DNA of 64,000 bases, taken from Rhizobium vallis. GTDB lineage: Bacteria; Pseudomonadota; Alphaproteobacteria; Rhizobiales; Rhizobiaceae. Position numbers and translations under genes: made by a program. The notes below the pieces were generated by a model, which was given only the letters and a program-made list of their open reading frames with translations, made no database searches and had not been told where the DNA came from. This document shows, piece by piece, positions 17,524-27,859 of the stretch (the stretch's first letter is position 1; each line of letters starts with the position of its first letter). The stretch covers positions 94,001 through 158,000 of the forward strand of contig NZ_ML133686.1 in NCBI RefSeq assembly GCF_003985155.1. Reading direction: 5' to 3'.

Positions 17524-18740
17524 AGAAAACTCCTTCCGTGCGGTCCGGCCGGAATGCCGAGATGCCGCGCGATGCTCTCGCCGATATCGGCATAGGTGCG
17601 GCGCACGCCGATCGAACGCGACCTGATGCCGGGGCCATAGGCAATGACCGGCACGCGTTCGCGCGTGTGGTCCGTGCCGCGCCAAGTGGGATCACAGCCA
17701 TGGTCGGCGGTGAGCACGACCAGATCGCCGGGCTTCAGCTTCTTGTGGACCTCGGGCAGGCGCGCATCGAAGGCTTCCAGGGCGGCGGCATAACCCGGCA
17801 CGTCGCGGCGATGGCCGTAAATCATGTCGAAATCGACGAAATTGGTGAAGACGAGATCGCCGTCCTCCGCCTCGTCGATCGCCGAAAGCGTCGCATCCAT
17901 CAGCGCCTCGTTGCCATTCGCCTTGATGACCCTGGAAACGCCTTGATGCGCGAAGATATCGCCGATCTTTCCCACAGCATGCACATGCCGGCCATGTTCG
18001 ACGAGCCGGTCGAGCAGCGTCGGCTCCGGCGGCAGCACGGAAAAATCGCGCCGGTTTCCCGTGCGCTGGAAGGTCGAAGCCGATTGGCCGATAAAGGGCC
18101 GGGCGATGACGCGGCCGATATTATAGGGATCGAGAAGAGCGCGCGCCGTGCGGCAGAATGCGAGCAGGCGATCGAGGCCGAAATGCACTTCATGCGCGGC
18201 GACCTGGAAGACCGAATCCGAGGAGGTATAGCAGATCGGTTTGCCGGTGCGGATATGTTCTTCGCCGAGCCGGGCGATGATCTCCGTTCCCGAGGCATGG
18301 CAGTTGCCGAGGATGCCGGGTAAGCCGGCCTCTCTGCACAATGCTTCGATAAGCTCCGCCGGAAAGGCATCGCCCTCCGTCGGAAAATATCCCCAATCGA
18401 AACTGACAGGTGTTCCGGCGATCTCCCAATGGCCCGACGGTGTATCCTTGCCGCGGGAGATTTCGGTGGCGGCGCCGTAAATACCGTAGACTTTCTCCGG
18501 GATGGGCATGCCGGCCGGAAACTGGCCGGAGGCGGACCGTGCGATTTGCATCAGCCCGAGTTCCGACATATGCGGCAGGGAAAGCGGCCCGCTGCGCAAT
18601 CCGGCGCGGTCTCCGGCTCCGGCTGCGCAGAATTCGGCGATATGGCCGAGTGTATCGGCGCCCACGTCTCCATAGGCCGCCGCATCCGGCGCACCGCCGA
18701 CGCCGAAGGAATCCAGAACGAAAAGAAAGGCACGCGCCAT
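17520..18740 (-). CDS. deoB: Phosphopentomutase
   Basis: 406 residues, typical DeoB. It interconverts (deoxy)ribose 1- and 5-phosphate, linking the phosphorylases to deoC. Alkaline-phosphatase superfamily metal motifs: [12 protein letters not shown] at the N-terminus (nucleophile region), [15 protein letters not shown] in the middle (seen as TNFVDFD), and [20 protein letters not shown]. It heads the minus-strand operon deoB-add. Confidence 0.95.
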   Translation of the reverse strand: MARAFLFVLDSFGVGGAPDAAAYGDVGADTLGHIAEFCAAGAGDRAGLRSGPLSLPHMSELGLMQIARSASGQFPAGMPIPEKVYGIYGAATEISRGKDTPSGHWEIAGTPVSFDWGYFPTEGDAFPAELIEALCREAGLPGILGNCHASGTEIIARLGEEHIRTGKPICYTSSDSVFQVAAHEVHFGLDRLLAFCRTARALLDPYNIGRVIARPFIGQSASTFQRTGNRRDFSVLPPEPTLLDRLVEHGRHVHAVGKIGDIFAHQGVSRVIKANGNEALMDATLSAIDEAEDGDLVFTNFVDFDMIYGHRRDVPGYAAALEAFDARLPEVHKKLKPGDLVVLTADHGCDPTWRGTDHTRERVPVIAYGPGIRSRSIGVRRTYADIGESIARHLGIPAGPHGRSFL

Positions 18741-18905
18741 TTTACACCCGAAAGAGCGGAACGCCGGCCCCCGGGATCATCGAAGGCGGCACAGCCTCAC
18801 GCATATAATGCTGCGGCCGGCTTGGCAAATTGCAGCTTCGCGCGTCTTTTTCAGACGCGCAAAGGATGCTGTACACTCCGCAGTGAAGAAGAGAAGAAAA
18901 GAGCC

Positions 18906-19487
18906 TCAGCAGTCGCCGCAGGGGATCGAGTCACCTTGCCGTTGGCGGTAGAAATAACTGCGGCTGATGGTGATGGTGCGCATGCCCTCCGGCATGAAGT
19001 TCGGCGCGAACATGAACATCGCGTAGGGAATGCTGAGTTCGGTGCGGACCAGGAAGCTGTTTGCCGTTTTCATGTCCGCCGGCACGTTGTTCACTGCGGT
19101 GTTCTTGGCATAAGGCGCGGTCCCATCCTGCGCCCAGGACCAAAGCACTTTCGCATTGGCGCCGGCATCGATGGTGATCCCGGTGATCTTCAGCTTCACC
19201 GACGTCGAATTGTAGGGCACGAAGATCGAGGTTGCGACCGAGGGCATCTGCGCAAGTACAGACTTGGTGACGGATTGCTGCTGGGTGACGATATCGGCGA
19301 TTGCCCCTGCGGCGCGCGTCACGCGCTTGCTGACGCTGAGGCCGATCGTGATCTCGAAAGCGCCGATATAGAGCATGATGAGCACGGGAAAGAGGATGGC
19401 GAATTCGATCGCTCCGGCGCCCTTGCGCTCTCGCGCCAGCCGTCGCGCCGTCAATACCAGCCTTGTGAACGGGTTGCGCAACGTCAT
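18906..19487 (-). CDS. TadE-family minor pilin/pilus assembly protein (second gene)
   Basis: 193 residues. The N-terminus is basic and is followed by GAGAIEFAILFPVLIMLYIGAFE (about residues 24-46), the TadE-type pseudopilin region with Glu five residues after the probable cleavage site. The rest is a periplasmic domain with a Cys pair at the C-terminus (CGDC). TadE/TadF proteins are processed like prepilins and help assemble the Flp pilus. It overlaps the upstream TadE-like gene by one base (TAATG). Confidence 0.85.
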   Translation of the reverse strand: MTLRNPFTRLVLTARRLARERKGAGAIEFAILFPVLIMLYIGAFEITIGLSVSKRVTRAAGAIADIVTQQQSVTKSVLAQMPSVATSIFVPYNSTSVKLKITGITIDAGANAKVLWSWAQDGTAPYAKNTAVNNVPADMKTANSFLVRTELSIPYAMFMFAPNFMPEGMRTITISRSYFYRQRQGDSIPCGDC

Positions 19488-20122
19488 TATGGATACTGCT
19501 CGTTCTGGAAGGCAGTGGTCGCGACGATCAGGTATTGCGTCGGCATCGAACTGCCGGAGGGCCGTATCGTCGTGATGTAGGGCCGGATCAGATCGGTGAT
19601 GATTTCCCAGCGGTAGTAGGCGCGCAGCATGTTGATGGTGCCGGCGCCGCCCGGCGTATATTTGAAGGCCGCCGTGTTGAGGTCAGCATATCGGTCGGTG
19701 GAAACCTTGGGGATGGTCGTCGGAATCGCCGCGAACGTGGCGAACGTCTGCACATCGAGGTAGAGCTTGCTCGGTGTGGCGACTTCGCTTGTCGAGCAGC
19801 TGATCAGGATCGAGATCTCGTTGCAGAAGGCCTGGCGAAATTGGGTCTGGCTCATATCGGTCGTACGGCCGAGATTGTAGGTGATCTGCCCGGTCCGCAT
19901 CCGGCGGCTCATCGTATCGACGGCGTTGGAGACGAGTTCCTCGGCGGCAAAGGCGACGAAGGTTTCGAGGATTGCGAAGATCACCATGAAATAAGGAATG
20001 GCGAGCATCGCGAATTCGATCGCTGCTGCACCGTCGCGCGAGCGGGCCAGCGCGCGAAACCGTGAGAAACGGAACGACGCAAAGCCGCGCGCCTCATCCG
20101 CCTTCTGATCAATTACCGTCAT
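19487..20122 (-). CDS. TadE-family minor pilin/pilus assembly protein (first gene)
   Basis: 211 residues with a long basic N-terminus (about 30 residues) then DGAAAIEFAMLAIPYFMVIFA, the TadE motif. A signature RRMRTGQI follows the membrane segment. Together with the next gene it forms the TadE/TadF-like pair needed for Flp pilus assembly. The one-base stop/start overlap shows translational coupling. Divergent from pilA, with a small secretin-N-domain gene between. Confidence 0.85.
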   Translation of the reverse strand: MTVIDQKADEARGFASFRFSRFRALARSRDGAAAIEFAMLAIPYFMVIFAILETFVAFAAEELVSNAVDTMSRRMRTGQITYNLGRTTDMSQTQFRQAFCNEISILISCSTSEVATPSKLYLDVQTFATFAAIPTTIPKVSTDRYADLNTAAFKYTPGGAGTINMLRAYYRWEIITDLIRPYITTIRPSGSSMPTQYLIVATTAFQNEQYP

Positions 20123-20237
20123 TGACTGGACCCAAACGACATTTTCCTGCCGTCACACTAGGGACCGATCGTTGATTTTCCGTTTCAGCCTGATACGACG
20201 ATTTTAACGAATTGCCAAAGAGGCTGACACCGCGCGA

Positions 20238-20645
20238 TCAGGGCGAGGTGGTTGCCGTCGCCTGCTGGGCATGTTGCTCGCAGTTCGGCGTGCAGGACAG
20301 CACGGAGCGCTCGGTCTGCCGGTAGACGCGAACCGTATTGCCCTCATCGATCGATACCAGGATGCGCTCGTCGAGGATTGCATTGCCGTCGGCGTCGAGA
20401 AGGACCAGATTGGTGGTGCCGAAGCTGCGTCCTGTCAGCACGATGGTCTTGGCGTCTGCGACCGTCGCATCGGCAACCTTGGCATTGCCGACGATCACCT
20501 TGCTGACGGGGCGGTCGAGTTTCAGTACGCGCGCGTGATCCATGTAGACGCGCAGCATGTCATCGTCTGCGGCCGCGGAAATTCCCGAAACACCGAAAAC
20601 GGCGATCATGCCGGCAAAGAAAATGGTTTTGCCGCTCGATGACAT
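20238..20645 (-). CDS. Small secreted pilus-assembly protein with secretin N-terminal domain
   Basis: 135 residues with a signal peptide (FFAGMIAVFGVSGISAAA) and a single domain like the N-terminal domain of CpaC/RcpA secretins: LDRPVSKVIVGNAKVADA, then VLTGRSFGTTNLVLLD. The same pattern stands at the start of cpaC in this window (VVVDLPEDAHDILVSDP). The C-terminus carries CTPNC and a Gln/Ala/Thr tail. It lacks the secretin channel domain, so it probably binds the outer-membrane channel in the periplasm; inference. Confidence 0.78.
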   Translation of the reverse strand: MSSSGKTIFFAGMIAVFGVSGISAAADDDMLRVYMDHARVLKLDRPVSKVIVGNAKVADATVADAKTIVLTGRSFGTTNLVLLDADGNAILDERILVSIDEGNTVRVYRQTERSVLSCTPNCEQHAQQATATTSP

Positions 20646-21036
20646 TCTGGTCCTCTTTCACGATCACAGCGCAATATGCCCATAGAATGGAAAAGATTGG
20701 TGAACGAAGGCTTAAAGTCGCCGCGGTATGTTCCGCCATGGCGCGTGTGGCCTGATTTGAGACGACCGCAATCGGCAGTTGGCGCAAGAGGAAACAGCAT
20801 CCGTTTCATTTCTGGATGATGGTCGCAGTCACGGCGGCTTCCGCTTCGGAGCGTCAATCGACATTGAGGGAATCGAGTAAGAAAATACTTACCTTACAAG
20901 GGCCTGTTGTCTCATTCACACCTCGTTAACTCTTTTCCTTAAGCCGATGGAAACGCCCATTCGCTAGGTTGCACTCATCCGATCAACGGCAACAGTTGGC
21001 GGACGTGCTGAACATCAACTGGAGTTAGGAGTAACC
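20646..21036. other. Divergent intergenic region upstream of pilA
   Basis: 391 bases between the minus-strand secretin-N-domain gene and pilA. It must hold promoters in both directions. No complete regulator site could be named by eye. pilA is preceded by ggagttaggagtaacc, a strong ribosome binding site. Confidence 0.45.
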
Positions 21037-21225
21037 ATGACCAAGCTTTTTAGCCGTTTTCTGAAGGACGAATCCGGCGCGACCGCAATCGAATACGGCC
21101 TGATCGCAGCCCTCATTTCCGTAGCCCTCATTGCCGGCGCCACGACCCTCGGCAGCAAGATCGGCAACACGTTCAATGGCCTGAGCAACAAGATGGCCGG
21201 CGCTGAGACCGCGAGTGGCGGCTGA
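21037..21225 (+). CDS. pilA: Flp-family type IVb pilin
   Basis: 62 residues, the main pilin of the Tad pilus. A short leader (FSRFLKDESG) ends at Gly, followed by ATAIEYGLIAALISVALI: Glu at +5 and Tyr at +6 of the mature form, the Flp prepilin cleavage signature. CpaA encoded 120 bases downstream is the matching peptidase. Strong ribosome binding site, and two hairpins after the stop, so it is likely expressed far above the cpa genes. Confidence 0.95.
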   Translation: MTKLFSRFLKDESGATAIEYGLIAALISVALIAGATTLGSKIGNTFNGLSNKMAGAETASGG

Positions 21226-21257
21226 TCTGCTATCGCCAGACGATGTCGGGCTAATGC

Positions 21258-21321
21258 CGGCCGAACTTGCTTCGGCCGAACTATCGAGCGGGCTCACAGG
21301 CTGAAAGGCCGTGAGCCTTTT
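21258..21321 (+). terminator. Double hairpin after pilA
   Basis: First hairpin CGGCCGAA / TTCGGCCG (21258-21265 and 21271-21278). Second GGCTCAC / GTGAGCC (21291-21297 and 21311-21317) followed by tttt. Together they should stop or slow transcription between pilA and cpaA and protect the pilA mRNA. Confidence 0.7.
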
Positions 21322-21348
21322 CGCGTCACGTTATGATCGGGTATACGC

Positions 21349-21861
21349 ATGATCGCAGCTGCAGTCTTCGTGATACTGCCACTTTGCCTCGCCATGGCGG
21401 CGTTCTCGGATCTGTTCACCATGACGATCCCGAACCGCGTTTCCCTTATCCTCATCGTCTCCTTCTTCGTTCTCGCGCCGCTTTCAGGCTTTGACCTGCA
21501 GATGGTCGGCATGCATCTTGCCGCCGGCGCCATCGTCTTTACCGCCTGCTTCACCCTTTTCGCCTTCAATGTGATGGGCGGCGGCGACGCCAAGCTGTTG
21601 AGCGCCACTGCCCTCTGGTTCGGTCTGAACGAATCCCTGCTCTTCCTGATGACGGATGTCGCCTTGATCGGCGGTCTCGTCACCCTGCTCATCCTGTTGG
21701 TGAGAGCGCAATCGGACACCATTCTCGCGATCGGCCTGCCGGTGCCGAACTCGGTCCTCTTCGCCAAGAAGATCCCCTATGGCATCGCCATCGCGATCGG
21801 CGGCTTCATGGCCTTCCCGTCCTCGCCGCTCTTTCTCGCCGCGCTGGAAGGCCTGAAATAA
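21349..21861 (+). CDS. cpaA: Prepilin peptidase, A24 family
   Basis: 170 residues, mostly membrane spans. The two catalytic aspartates of type IV prepilin peptidases are visible: FSDLFTMTIPNR (about residue 20) and MGGGDAKLL (the GxGD motif, about residue 80). It lacks the methylase domain of PilD, as expected of CpaA/TadV. It cleaves the PilA leader at the inner membrane. Confidence 0.92.
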   Translation: MIAAAVFVILPLCLAMAAFSDLFTMTIPNRVSLILIVSFFVLAPLSGFDLQMVGMHLAAGAIVFTACFTLFAFNVMGGGDAKLLSATALWFGLNESLLFLMTDVALIGGLVTLLILLVRAQSDTILAIGLPVPNSVLFAKKIPYGIAIAIGGFMAFPSSPLFLAALEGLK

Positions 21862-21971
21862 CGGCATTTTAATTGCCCGTTAACTTAAAATGTAAGCGTT
21901 CCATTAACCATAATTATACCAATTGCAGAGCATTCTGCAGGGCGAACATATCGTGCCCTGAGGAATGATCG

Positions 21972-22787
21972 ATGAAACCGGCCCGCGTTATAATTCTAGG
22001 TGTCGCCGTGGTGGCAGCTGGCCTCGCCGGTCTCCTGGCGATGCGCATGGCGGGCAATCCCGGTGTCGTCACCCAGGTTCAGTCGGTCATCGAGAAGGAG
22101 CCGACCGTCAATATCCTCGTCTCGGGCGCCAACCTGCCGGTCGGTGCACGGCTGGACGAGAAGTCGGTGCAATGGATGGCCTGGCCGAAGGGCGGCGTCG
22201 TCCAGGGGTTCATCACCGAAGCCGACAAGCCGGATGCGATCAAGGACCTGCAGGGCGCGGTCGTTCGCCTCCCGATCTTCGAAGGCGAGCCGATCCGGCC
22301 GGAGAAGGTCGCCGATTCCAACAGCCGCATTCTCTCCTCGCTGCTGCCGGCCGGCAAACGCGCCGTCGCGACCGAGATATCGGTGGCGACAGGTGCAGGC
22401 GGCTTCATCCTGCCGAACGACCGCGTCGACGTCATCATGGTGCGCAAGGGCACTGAAGCCAACAAGCTCATCACCGAAACGGTGCTGAGCAATGTCCGCG
22501 TTCTCGCCATCGACCAGCAGATTCAGGAAAAGGATGACGGCTCGAAGTCGGTGGTCGGCACGACCGCGACGCTCGAACTGACACCCGACCAAACCAAAGT
22601 TCTTGCCGTCGCTCAGCAGATGGCGGACCGGCTGTCGCTCGCGCTGCGCTCGGTCGCGGATGCGCAGGAGCAGGATACCAGTGCTGCGGACTATCTTCTG
22701 AGCGGCGACAACGGCAGTGCGATCATCCAGGTCATCAAGTCGGGCGCCATCGTCACGGATGCCACCGCAACGCCGAAGGCGGAGTAA
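21972..22787 (+). CDS. cpaB: Flp pilus assembly protein CpaB/RcpC
   Basis: 271 residues. One N-terminal membrane span (VIILGVAVVAAGLAGLLAM), then an SAF domain (NILVSGANLPVGARLDEKSV, about residues 48-67) and an RcpC-type beta domain with FILPNDRVDVIMVRKG. CpaB works in the periplasm with the CpaC secretin. 12 bases separate its stop from the cpaC ATG. Confidence 0.93.
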   Translation: MKPARVIILGVAVVAAGLAGLLAMRMAGNPGVVTQVQSVIEKEPTVNILVSGANLPVGARLDEKSVQWMAWPKGGVVQGFITEADKPDAIKDLQGAVVRLPIFEGEPIRPEKVADSNSRILSSLLPAGKRAVATEISVATGAGGFILPNDRVDVIMVRKGTEANKLITETVLSNVRVLAIDQQIQEKDDGSKSVVGTTATLELTPDQTKVLAVAQQMADRLSLALRSVADAQEQDTSAADYLLSGDNGSAIIQVIKSGAIVTDATATPKAE

Positions 22788-22799
22788 AAGGACGTGCAA

Positions 22800-24299
22800 A
22801 TGAGTAATTCAACGCGGCGCGCCGGGCTTCTCCTGAAAGGCTGCCTCTCGCTGGCAATCGGCGTCTCCGGGATAGTGCCTGCCTCTTTCGGGCCGCTTCT
22901 CGGCGCAGGCGAGGCGCGTGCCGATTCCGAAAACATGATCCGCATCTCGCAGATCGGCCCAAACGCCCATCGTCGGCTGAAGCTCGGGCTCAACAAGGCC
23001 GTCGTCGTCGATCTGCCGGAAGATGCACATGATATCCTCGTATCCGATCCGACCATGGCCGATGCCGTGACCCGCACCTCGCGGCGCATCTATCTTTTCG
23101 GCAAGAAGGTCGGCCAGACGAACATCTTCGTCTTTGGTGGTAATGGGCAGGAGATCGTCAACCTCGACATCGAGATCGAGCGCGACGTCTCCGGTCTCGA
23201 GGTCAATCTCCGCCGCTTCATCCCCGACTCCAACATCAACGTCGAAATCGTCTCCGACAATATCGTGCTGACCGGTACCGTGCGCACCCCGCAGGATGCC
23301 ACACAGGCAGCCGATCTGGCGCAGGTCTTCCTGAAGGGCGGCGAAGCGACGACCAGAACTGAGACGGCATCCGGCAGCGGCGGCGACAGCTCGGTGGCGC
23401 TCTTTGCAGAAGGTCGCCAGACCTCGCAGGTCGTCAACCTCCTGCAGATCCAGGGCGAGGACCAGGTCACCCTCAAGGTGACGATCGCCGAAGTTCGCCG
23501 TGAGGTATTGAAGCAGCTTGGCTTCGACAATCTCATCTCCAATTCCTCCGGCATGACGGTCGCCCAGCTCGGCACTCCGAGCGCCGACAGCGCTACATCG
23601 ACGGTCGGAGGTGGCCTGGCGGCGCTCTTCAAGAGTTCGATCGGCAAATACGATATTTCGACCTACCTCAATGCGCTGGAGCAGGCCAAGGTCGTCAAGA
23701 CGCTCGCCGAGCCGACACTGACGGCGATTTCGGGCCAGGCCGCGACCTTCAATTCCGGCGGTCAGCAGCTCTATTCGACGACCGACAGTAACGGCAACGT
23801 CACCGTGGTGCCGTTCAACTACGGTATCAACCTCGCCTTCAAGCCGATCGTATTGTCATCGGGCCGCATCAGCCTTGAGATCAAGACCAATGTCTCCGAA
23901 CCGGTGGCCGGCGCCGGCAACGCCACCTATCAGCGTCGCTCGGCGGAGACTTCGGTGGAGCTGCCCTCGGGTGGTTCGATCGCACTGGCCGGCCTGATCC
24001 GCGACAACGTTTCCCAGACGATGGGCGGAACCCCCGGTGTCTCGAAGATCCCGCTGCTCGGCACGCTCTTCCGCCAGAAGGGTTTCGAGCGTCAGGAAAC
24101 CGAGCTCGTCATCATTGCGACGCCCTATCTGGTGCGCCCGGTGGCGCGCAACCAGCTCAACCGGCCGGACGATAATTTCAGCCCCGAGAACGACGGCGCA
24201 ACCTTCTTCCTCAACCGTGTCAACAAGGTCTACGGCCGCCGCGAGGCGCCGGTCGCCGACGCGCAGTTCCATGGCTCGATCGGGTTCATCTACAAATGA
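22800..24299 (+). CDS. cpaC: Tad pilus secretin
   Basis: 499 residues from the ATG at 22800 (an in-frame GTG at 22794 lies too close to the AAAGGA site). Signal peptide, then a secretin N-terminal domain (about 60-130), a BON-like domain (VEIVSDNIVLTGTVRT) and the C-terminal secretin domain (GVSKIPLLGTLFRQKGFERQ near residue 420). It forms the outer-membrane channel for the Flp pilus. Stop overlaps the cpaD start (ATGA). Confidence 0.94.
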   Translation: MSNSTRRAGLLLKGCLSLAIGVSGIVPASFGPLLGAGEARADSENMIRISQIGPNAHRRLKLGLNKAVVVDLPEDAHDILVSDPTMADAVTRTSRRIYLFGKKVGQTNIFVFGGNGQEIVNLDIEIERDVSGLEVNLRRFIPDSNINVEIVSDNIVLTGTVRTPQDATQAADLAQVFLKGGEATTRTETASGSGGDSSVALFAEGRQTSQVVNLLQIQGEDQVTLKVTIAEVRREVLKQLGFDNLISNSSGMTVAQLGTPSADSATSTVGGGLAALFKSSIGKYDISTYLNALEQAKVVKTLAEPTLTAISGQAATFNSGGQQLYSTTDSNGNVTVVPFNYGINLAFKPIVLSSGRISLEIKTNVSEPVAGAGNATYQRRSAETSVELPSGGSIALAGLIRDNVSQTMGGTPGVSKIPLLGTLFRQKGFERQETELVIIATPYLVRPVARNQLNRPDDNFSPENDGATFFLNRVNKVYGRREAPVADAQFHGSIGFIYK

Positions 24300-25054
24300 G
24301 CGGGGCGCGATCGGCAGCAATGGCACAAAACAGAGATCAGGCGATGGCCCAAATGAACGCGACGACACCCCGCCTTGGAATCTCCCGGGCGCTATTTGCC
24401 ACAGCCATCATTTCGGTGGCGGTCCTGACCGGATGCGCCGGCCCGCACGACCAGCTGACGACGGGCGGCATCCCCGACGACTATCGCGCCCGCCATCCGA
24501 TCATCGTGACCGAGGCGGAGCAGACGGTGGATATACCCGTCGCCTCGACCGATCGTCGCCTGACCATCGCCCAGCGCGATCTCATCCGCGGCTTTGCCGC
24601 AAACTATATCTCGCGGGCCTCGGGCCCCGTCTACGTATTATCGCCGCAAGGCTCGCCCAATTCGGCGGCGGCCTATCAGCTTCGCAATCAGGTCCGCGCC
24701 GAACTGGCGGGGAGGGGGATCGCAAGCTCGAAGATCGTCAACACCTCCTATGCGGCGGCCGGCGCCGGCGATGCGGCGCCGATCCGGCTGAGCTTCACCG
24801 GCACGACTGCGATCACCACGCAATGCGGTCAGTGGCCGAAGGATATCTCGAACGATTTCACCAACCAGAACTACTACAATTTCGGCTGTGCCTCGCAAAA
24901 CAACCTTGCCGCCCAGATCGCCAATCCGGAGGATCTGGTGGCACCCCGCGGCATGACGCCGATCGATGCGCAGCGGCGCAACAATGCGATCCAGGAATAC
25001 CGGACGACGACATCGACGATCGAAGATGTCGCCAGCGGCAGTAGCGGCTTCTGA
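24296..25054 (+). CDS. cpaD: Pilus assembly lipoprotein CpaD
   Basis: 252 residues from the overlapping ATG; an in-frame ATG at 24320 is an alternative because no clear ribosome site precedes either. A lipoprotein signal peptide ends with the lipobox VLTGCAGP (about residues 40-48), so the Cys is lipidated. CpaD family body with ITTQCGQWPKD and FGCASQNNLAAQIANPEDL. It helps the secretin in the outer membrane. Confidence 0.9.
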   Translation: MSGARSAAMAQNRDQAMAQMNATTPRLGISRALFATAIISVAVLTGCAGPHDQLTTGGIPDDYRARHPIIVTEAEQTVDIPVASTDRRLTIAQRDLIRGFAANYISRASGPVYVLSPQGSPNSAAAYQLRNQVRAELAGRGIASSKIVNTSYAAAGAGDAAPIRLSFTGTTAITTQCGQWPKDISNDFTNQNYYNFGCASQNNLAAQIANPEDLVAPRGMTPIDAQRRNNAIQEYRTTTSTIEDVASGSSGF

Positions 25055-25068
25055 GGCGGAACGGGACG

Positions 25069-26346
25069 ATGAGCGCGGTCGAATACGAAATCAACAATCC
25101 CAGCGAGCTTCGCCACGCCGAAGAGGCGGTGCGCATGGCGGATCTGGAAAACATGCGGCCGTTGCCGCGCATCTCCGTCCATGCCTTCTGCGAGAGCGAG
25201 TCTCTGCAGCGCGTCATGGAACGCTGCGCCAATGATCGGCGCGTGGCAAAGGTCAGCATGCGCATCACCAGCGGTGGCATAGCGGCTGCCGCCAACATGT
25301 TTGCCGGCGCGCCCACGCCGAACCTCATCATCCTCGAGACCAAGGCGAATGCAGCGAACCTGCTGAATGAACTCACGCCGCTAGCGGCCGTCTGCGATCC
25401 GACGACCAAGGTCGTCATCGTCGGTTATTACAATGATATCGGCCTCTATCGCGAGCTCATCCGCAACGGCATTTCCGAATATATGGTTCAGCCGGTGGCC
25501 ATGCCCGATGTCCTTTCGGCAATGGCTTCGATATTCGTCGATCCGGAAGCTGAGCCGCTTGGCCGCAGCATCGCCTTCATCGGCTCAAAGGGCGGCACCG
25601 GCGCCTCGACCATCGCGCATAATTGCGCCTTCGGCATTTCCAATCTCTTCTCCACCGAGACGATCCTGGCCGATCTCGACCTGCCCTATGGCACGGCGAA
25701 CATCGACTTCGACCAGGATCCGGCCCAGGGCATCGCCGAGGCGGTCTTCGCGCCCGATCGTCTCGACGAGGTCTTCCTCGATCGCCTGCTGACGAAATGC
25801 TCCGAGCATCTTTCCCTGCTCGCCGCACCTTCGCTGCTCGACCGCGCCTATGATTTCGATGGCCACGCTTTTCAGCCGGTGCTCGACGTCCTGCAGCGCA
25901 GCGCGCCCGTCACCGTGCTCGATATCCCGCATGCATGGTCGGAATGGACGCGCTCGGTTCTGTCGAGCGTCGACGAGGTGGTTCTGTGCGCGGTTCCCGA
26001 TCTCGCCAACCTGCGCAACGCCAAGAACATGCTCGACGCCGTGCGCAAGATGCGGCCGAACGACAAGCCGCCGCATCTCGTCCTCAATCAGGTCGGCATG
26101 CCGAAGCGCCCGGAGATTTCGCCGTCGGACTTCTGCGAGCCGCTGGAGATTGATCCGATTGCGATCATCCCCTTCGACATCAACCTCTTCGGCAATGCCG
26201 CCAATAGCGGCCGGATGATCTCCGAAGTCGACCCGAAGTCGCCGACAGCGGAAACCTTTTCGCAGATATCGCACATCGTCACCGGCCGTGTCGCGCTCAA
26301 GAAGGCGAAGAAGGGCGGCTTGCTGGGCCTCCTGAAGCGTAAGTAG
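25069..26346 (+). CDS. cpaE: Pilus assembly ATPase/localisation protein CpaE (TadZ)
   Basis: 425 residues. An N-terminal receiver-like domain without clear phosphorylation residues (about 40-160) is followed by a MinD/ParA-type ATPase with a deviant Walker A (FIGSKGGTGASTIAHN, about residue 170). CpaE places the Tad machine at the pole in Caulobacter; that role here is inference. 14 bases after cpaD, RBS-like GGAACGGGACG. Confidence 0.93.
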   Translation: MSAVEYEINNPSELRHAEEAVRMADLENMRPLPRISVHAFCESESLQRVMERCANDRRVAKVSMRITSGGIAAAANMFAGAPTPNLIILETKANAANLLNELTPLAAVCDPTTKVVIVGYYNDIGLYRELIRNGISEYMVQPVAMPDVLSAMASIFVDPEAEPLGRSIAFIGSKGGTGASTIAHNCAFGISNLFSTETILADLDLPYGTANIDFDQDPAQGIAEAVFAPDRLDEVFLDRLLTKCSEHLSLLAAPSLLDRAYDFDGHAFQPVLDVLQRSAPVTVLDIPHAWSEWTRSVLSSVDEVVLCAVPDLANLRNAKNMLDAVRKMRPNDKPPHLVLNQVGMPKRPEISPSDFCEPLEIDPIAIIPFDINLFGNAANSGRMISEVDPKSPTAETFSQISHIVTGRVALKKAKKGGLLGLLKRK

Positions 26347-26378
26347 ACGAGTAGAACGAAGAGATTGGATTAAGCGGC

Positions 26379-27854
26379 ATGTTTGGAAAACGCGGAAACG
26401 AAGGTTTCGGAAAGGCCGGAGAGGCGATCGCTTCTCCGCCGCCGGCACCGGCCGCCGCCCCTGCGGCCTCTTCCCCTTCTATTCTGGTCGAACCGTCGCG
26501 CGAGCCTGCGCGTCAGCAGGTGACGCCGCCGCCGATGCACACACCGCAGCGCAAGCGCCCGGTGCGCACCGACGAATATTACGATACCAAGGCGCAGGTC
26601 TTTTCCGCGCTGATCGACACGATCGATCTCTCGCAGCTTTCCAAACTCGACGGCGAAAGTGCGCGCGAGGAAATCCGCGACATCGTCAACGACATCATCA
26701 CCATCAAGAATTTTGCGATGTCGATCTCCGAGCAGGAAGAACTGCTCGAGGATATCTGCAACGACGTGCTCGGCTACGGCCCGCTCGAGCCGTTGCTGGC
26801 GCGTGACGATATCGCCGATATCATGGTCAACGGCGCCGGCCAGACCTTCATCGAAGTCGGCGGCAAGACGATCGAGTCGGAGATCCGCTTCCGCGACAAT
26901 TCGCAGCTTCTCTCGATCTGTCAGCGCATCGTCAGCCAGGTCGGCCGTCGCGTCGACGAATCGAGCCCGATCTGCGACGCCCGCCTGCCGGACGGTTCGC
27001 GCGTCAACGTCATCGCGCCGCCGCTGTCGATCGACGGGCCGGCGCTCACCATCCGCAAGTTCAAAAAAGACAAGCTGACGCTCGATCAGCTCGTCCGTTT
27101 CGGCGCGATCACACCTGAGGGCGCGACAGTTCTGCAGATTATCGGACGCGTGCGCTGCAACGTCATCATTTCAGGCGGCACGGGCTCCGGTAAGACGACG
27201 CTTCTGAACTGCCTCACCAACTATATCGACCGGGACGAGCGCGTCATCACCTGCGAGGATACGGCCGAACTGCAGCTGCAGCAGCCGCATGTCGTGCGCT
27301 TGGAAACGCGCCCCCCGAATATCGAAGGCGAGGGCGAGATCACCATGCGCGATCTCGTTAAGAACTGCCTGCGTATGCGCCCAGAGCGCATCATCGTCGG
27401 CGAAGTGCGCGGACCTGAAGTTTTCGACCTCTTGCAGGCGATGAACACCGGTCACGACGGCTCGATGGGTACGATCCACGCCAACACGCCGCGCGAATGC
27501 CTGAGCCGTATCGAATCCATGATCGCCATGGGCGGCTTCACGCTGCCGGCCAAGACCGTGCGCGAGATCATCTCCTCCTCGGTCGATGTCATCATCCAGG
27601 CCGCGCGTCTTCGCGACGGTTCGCGCCGCATCACCCAGATCACCGAAGTAATCGGCATGGAAGGCGACGTCATCATCACCCAGGACCTGATGCGCTACGA
27701 GATCGAAGGCGAAGATGCGGGCGGCCGGCTGATCGGCCGGCACATGTCGACCGGCGTCGGCAAGCCGCATTTCTGGGATCGGGCTCGTTACTTCAATGAG
27801 GAAAAGCGCCTTGCCGCCGCCCTCGACGCGATGGAAGCGAAAACGAAGGAATAG
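26379..27854 (+). CDS. cpaF: Tad pilus motor ATPase CpaF/TadA
   Basis: 491 residues of the type II/IV secretion ATPase family. After a Pro/Ala-rich N-terminus (about 60 residues) comes the ATPase: Walker [14 protein letters not shown] (about residue 265), Asp box TCEDTAEL, Walker [14 protein letters not shown], and His box [15 protein letters not shown]. It powers pilus extension at the inner membrane with TadB and TadC. Confidence 0.96.
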   Translation: MFGKRGNEGFGKAGEAIASPPPAPAAAPAASSPSILVEPSREPARQQVTPPPMHTPQRKRPVRTDEYYDTKAQVFSALIDTIDLSQLSKLDGESAREEIRDIVNDIITIKNFAMSISEQEELLEDICNDVLGYGPLEPLLARDDIADIMVNGAGQTFIEVGGKTIESEIRFRDNSQLLSICQRIVSQVGRRVDESSPICDARLPDGSRVNVIAPPLSIDGPALTIRKFKKDKLTLDQLVRFGAITPEGATVLQIIGRVRCNVIISGGTGSGKTTLLNCLTNYIDRDERVITCEDTAELQLQQPHVVRLETRPPNIEGEGEITMRDLVKNCLRMRPERIIVGEVRGPEVFDLLQAMNTGHDGSMGTIHANTPRECLSRIESMIAMGGFTLPAKTVREIISSSVDVIIQAARLRDGSRRITQITEVIGMEGDVIITQDLMRYEIEGEDAGGRLIGRHMSTGVGKPHFWDRARYFNEEKRLAAALDAMEAKTKE

Positions 27855-27859
27855 AGGTG

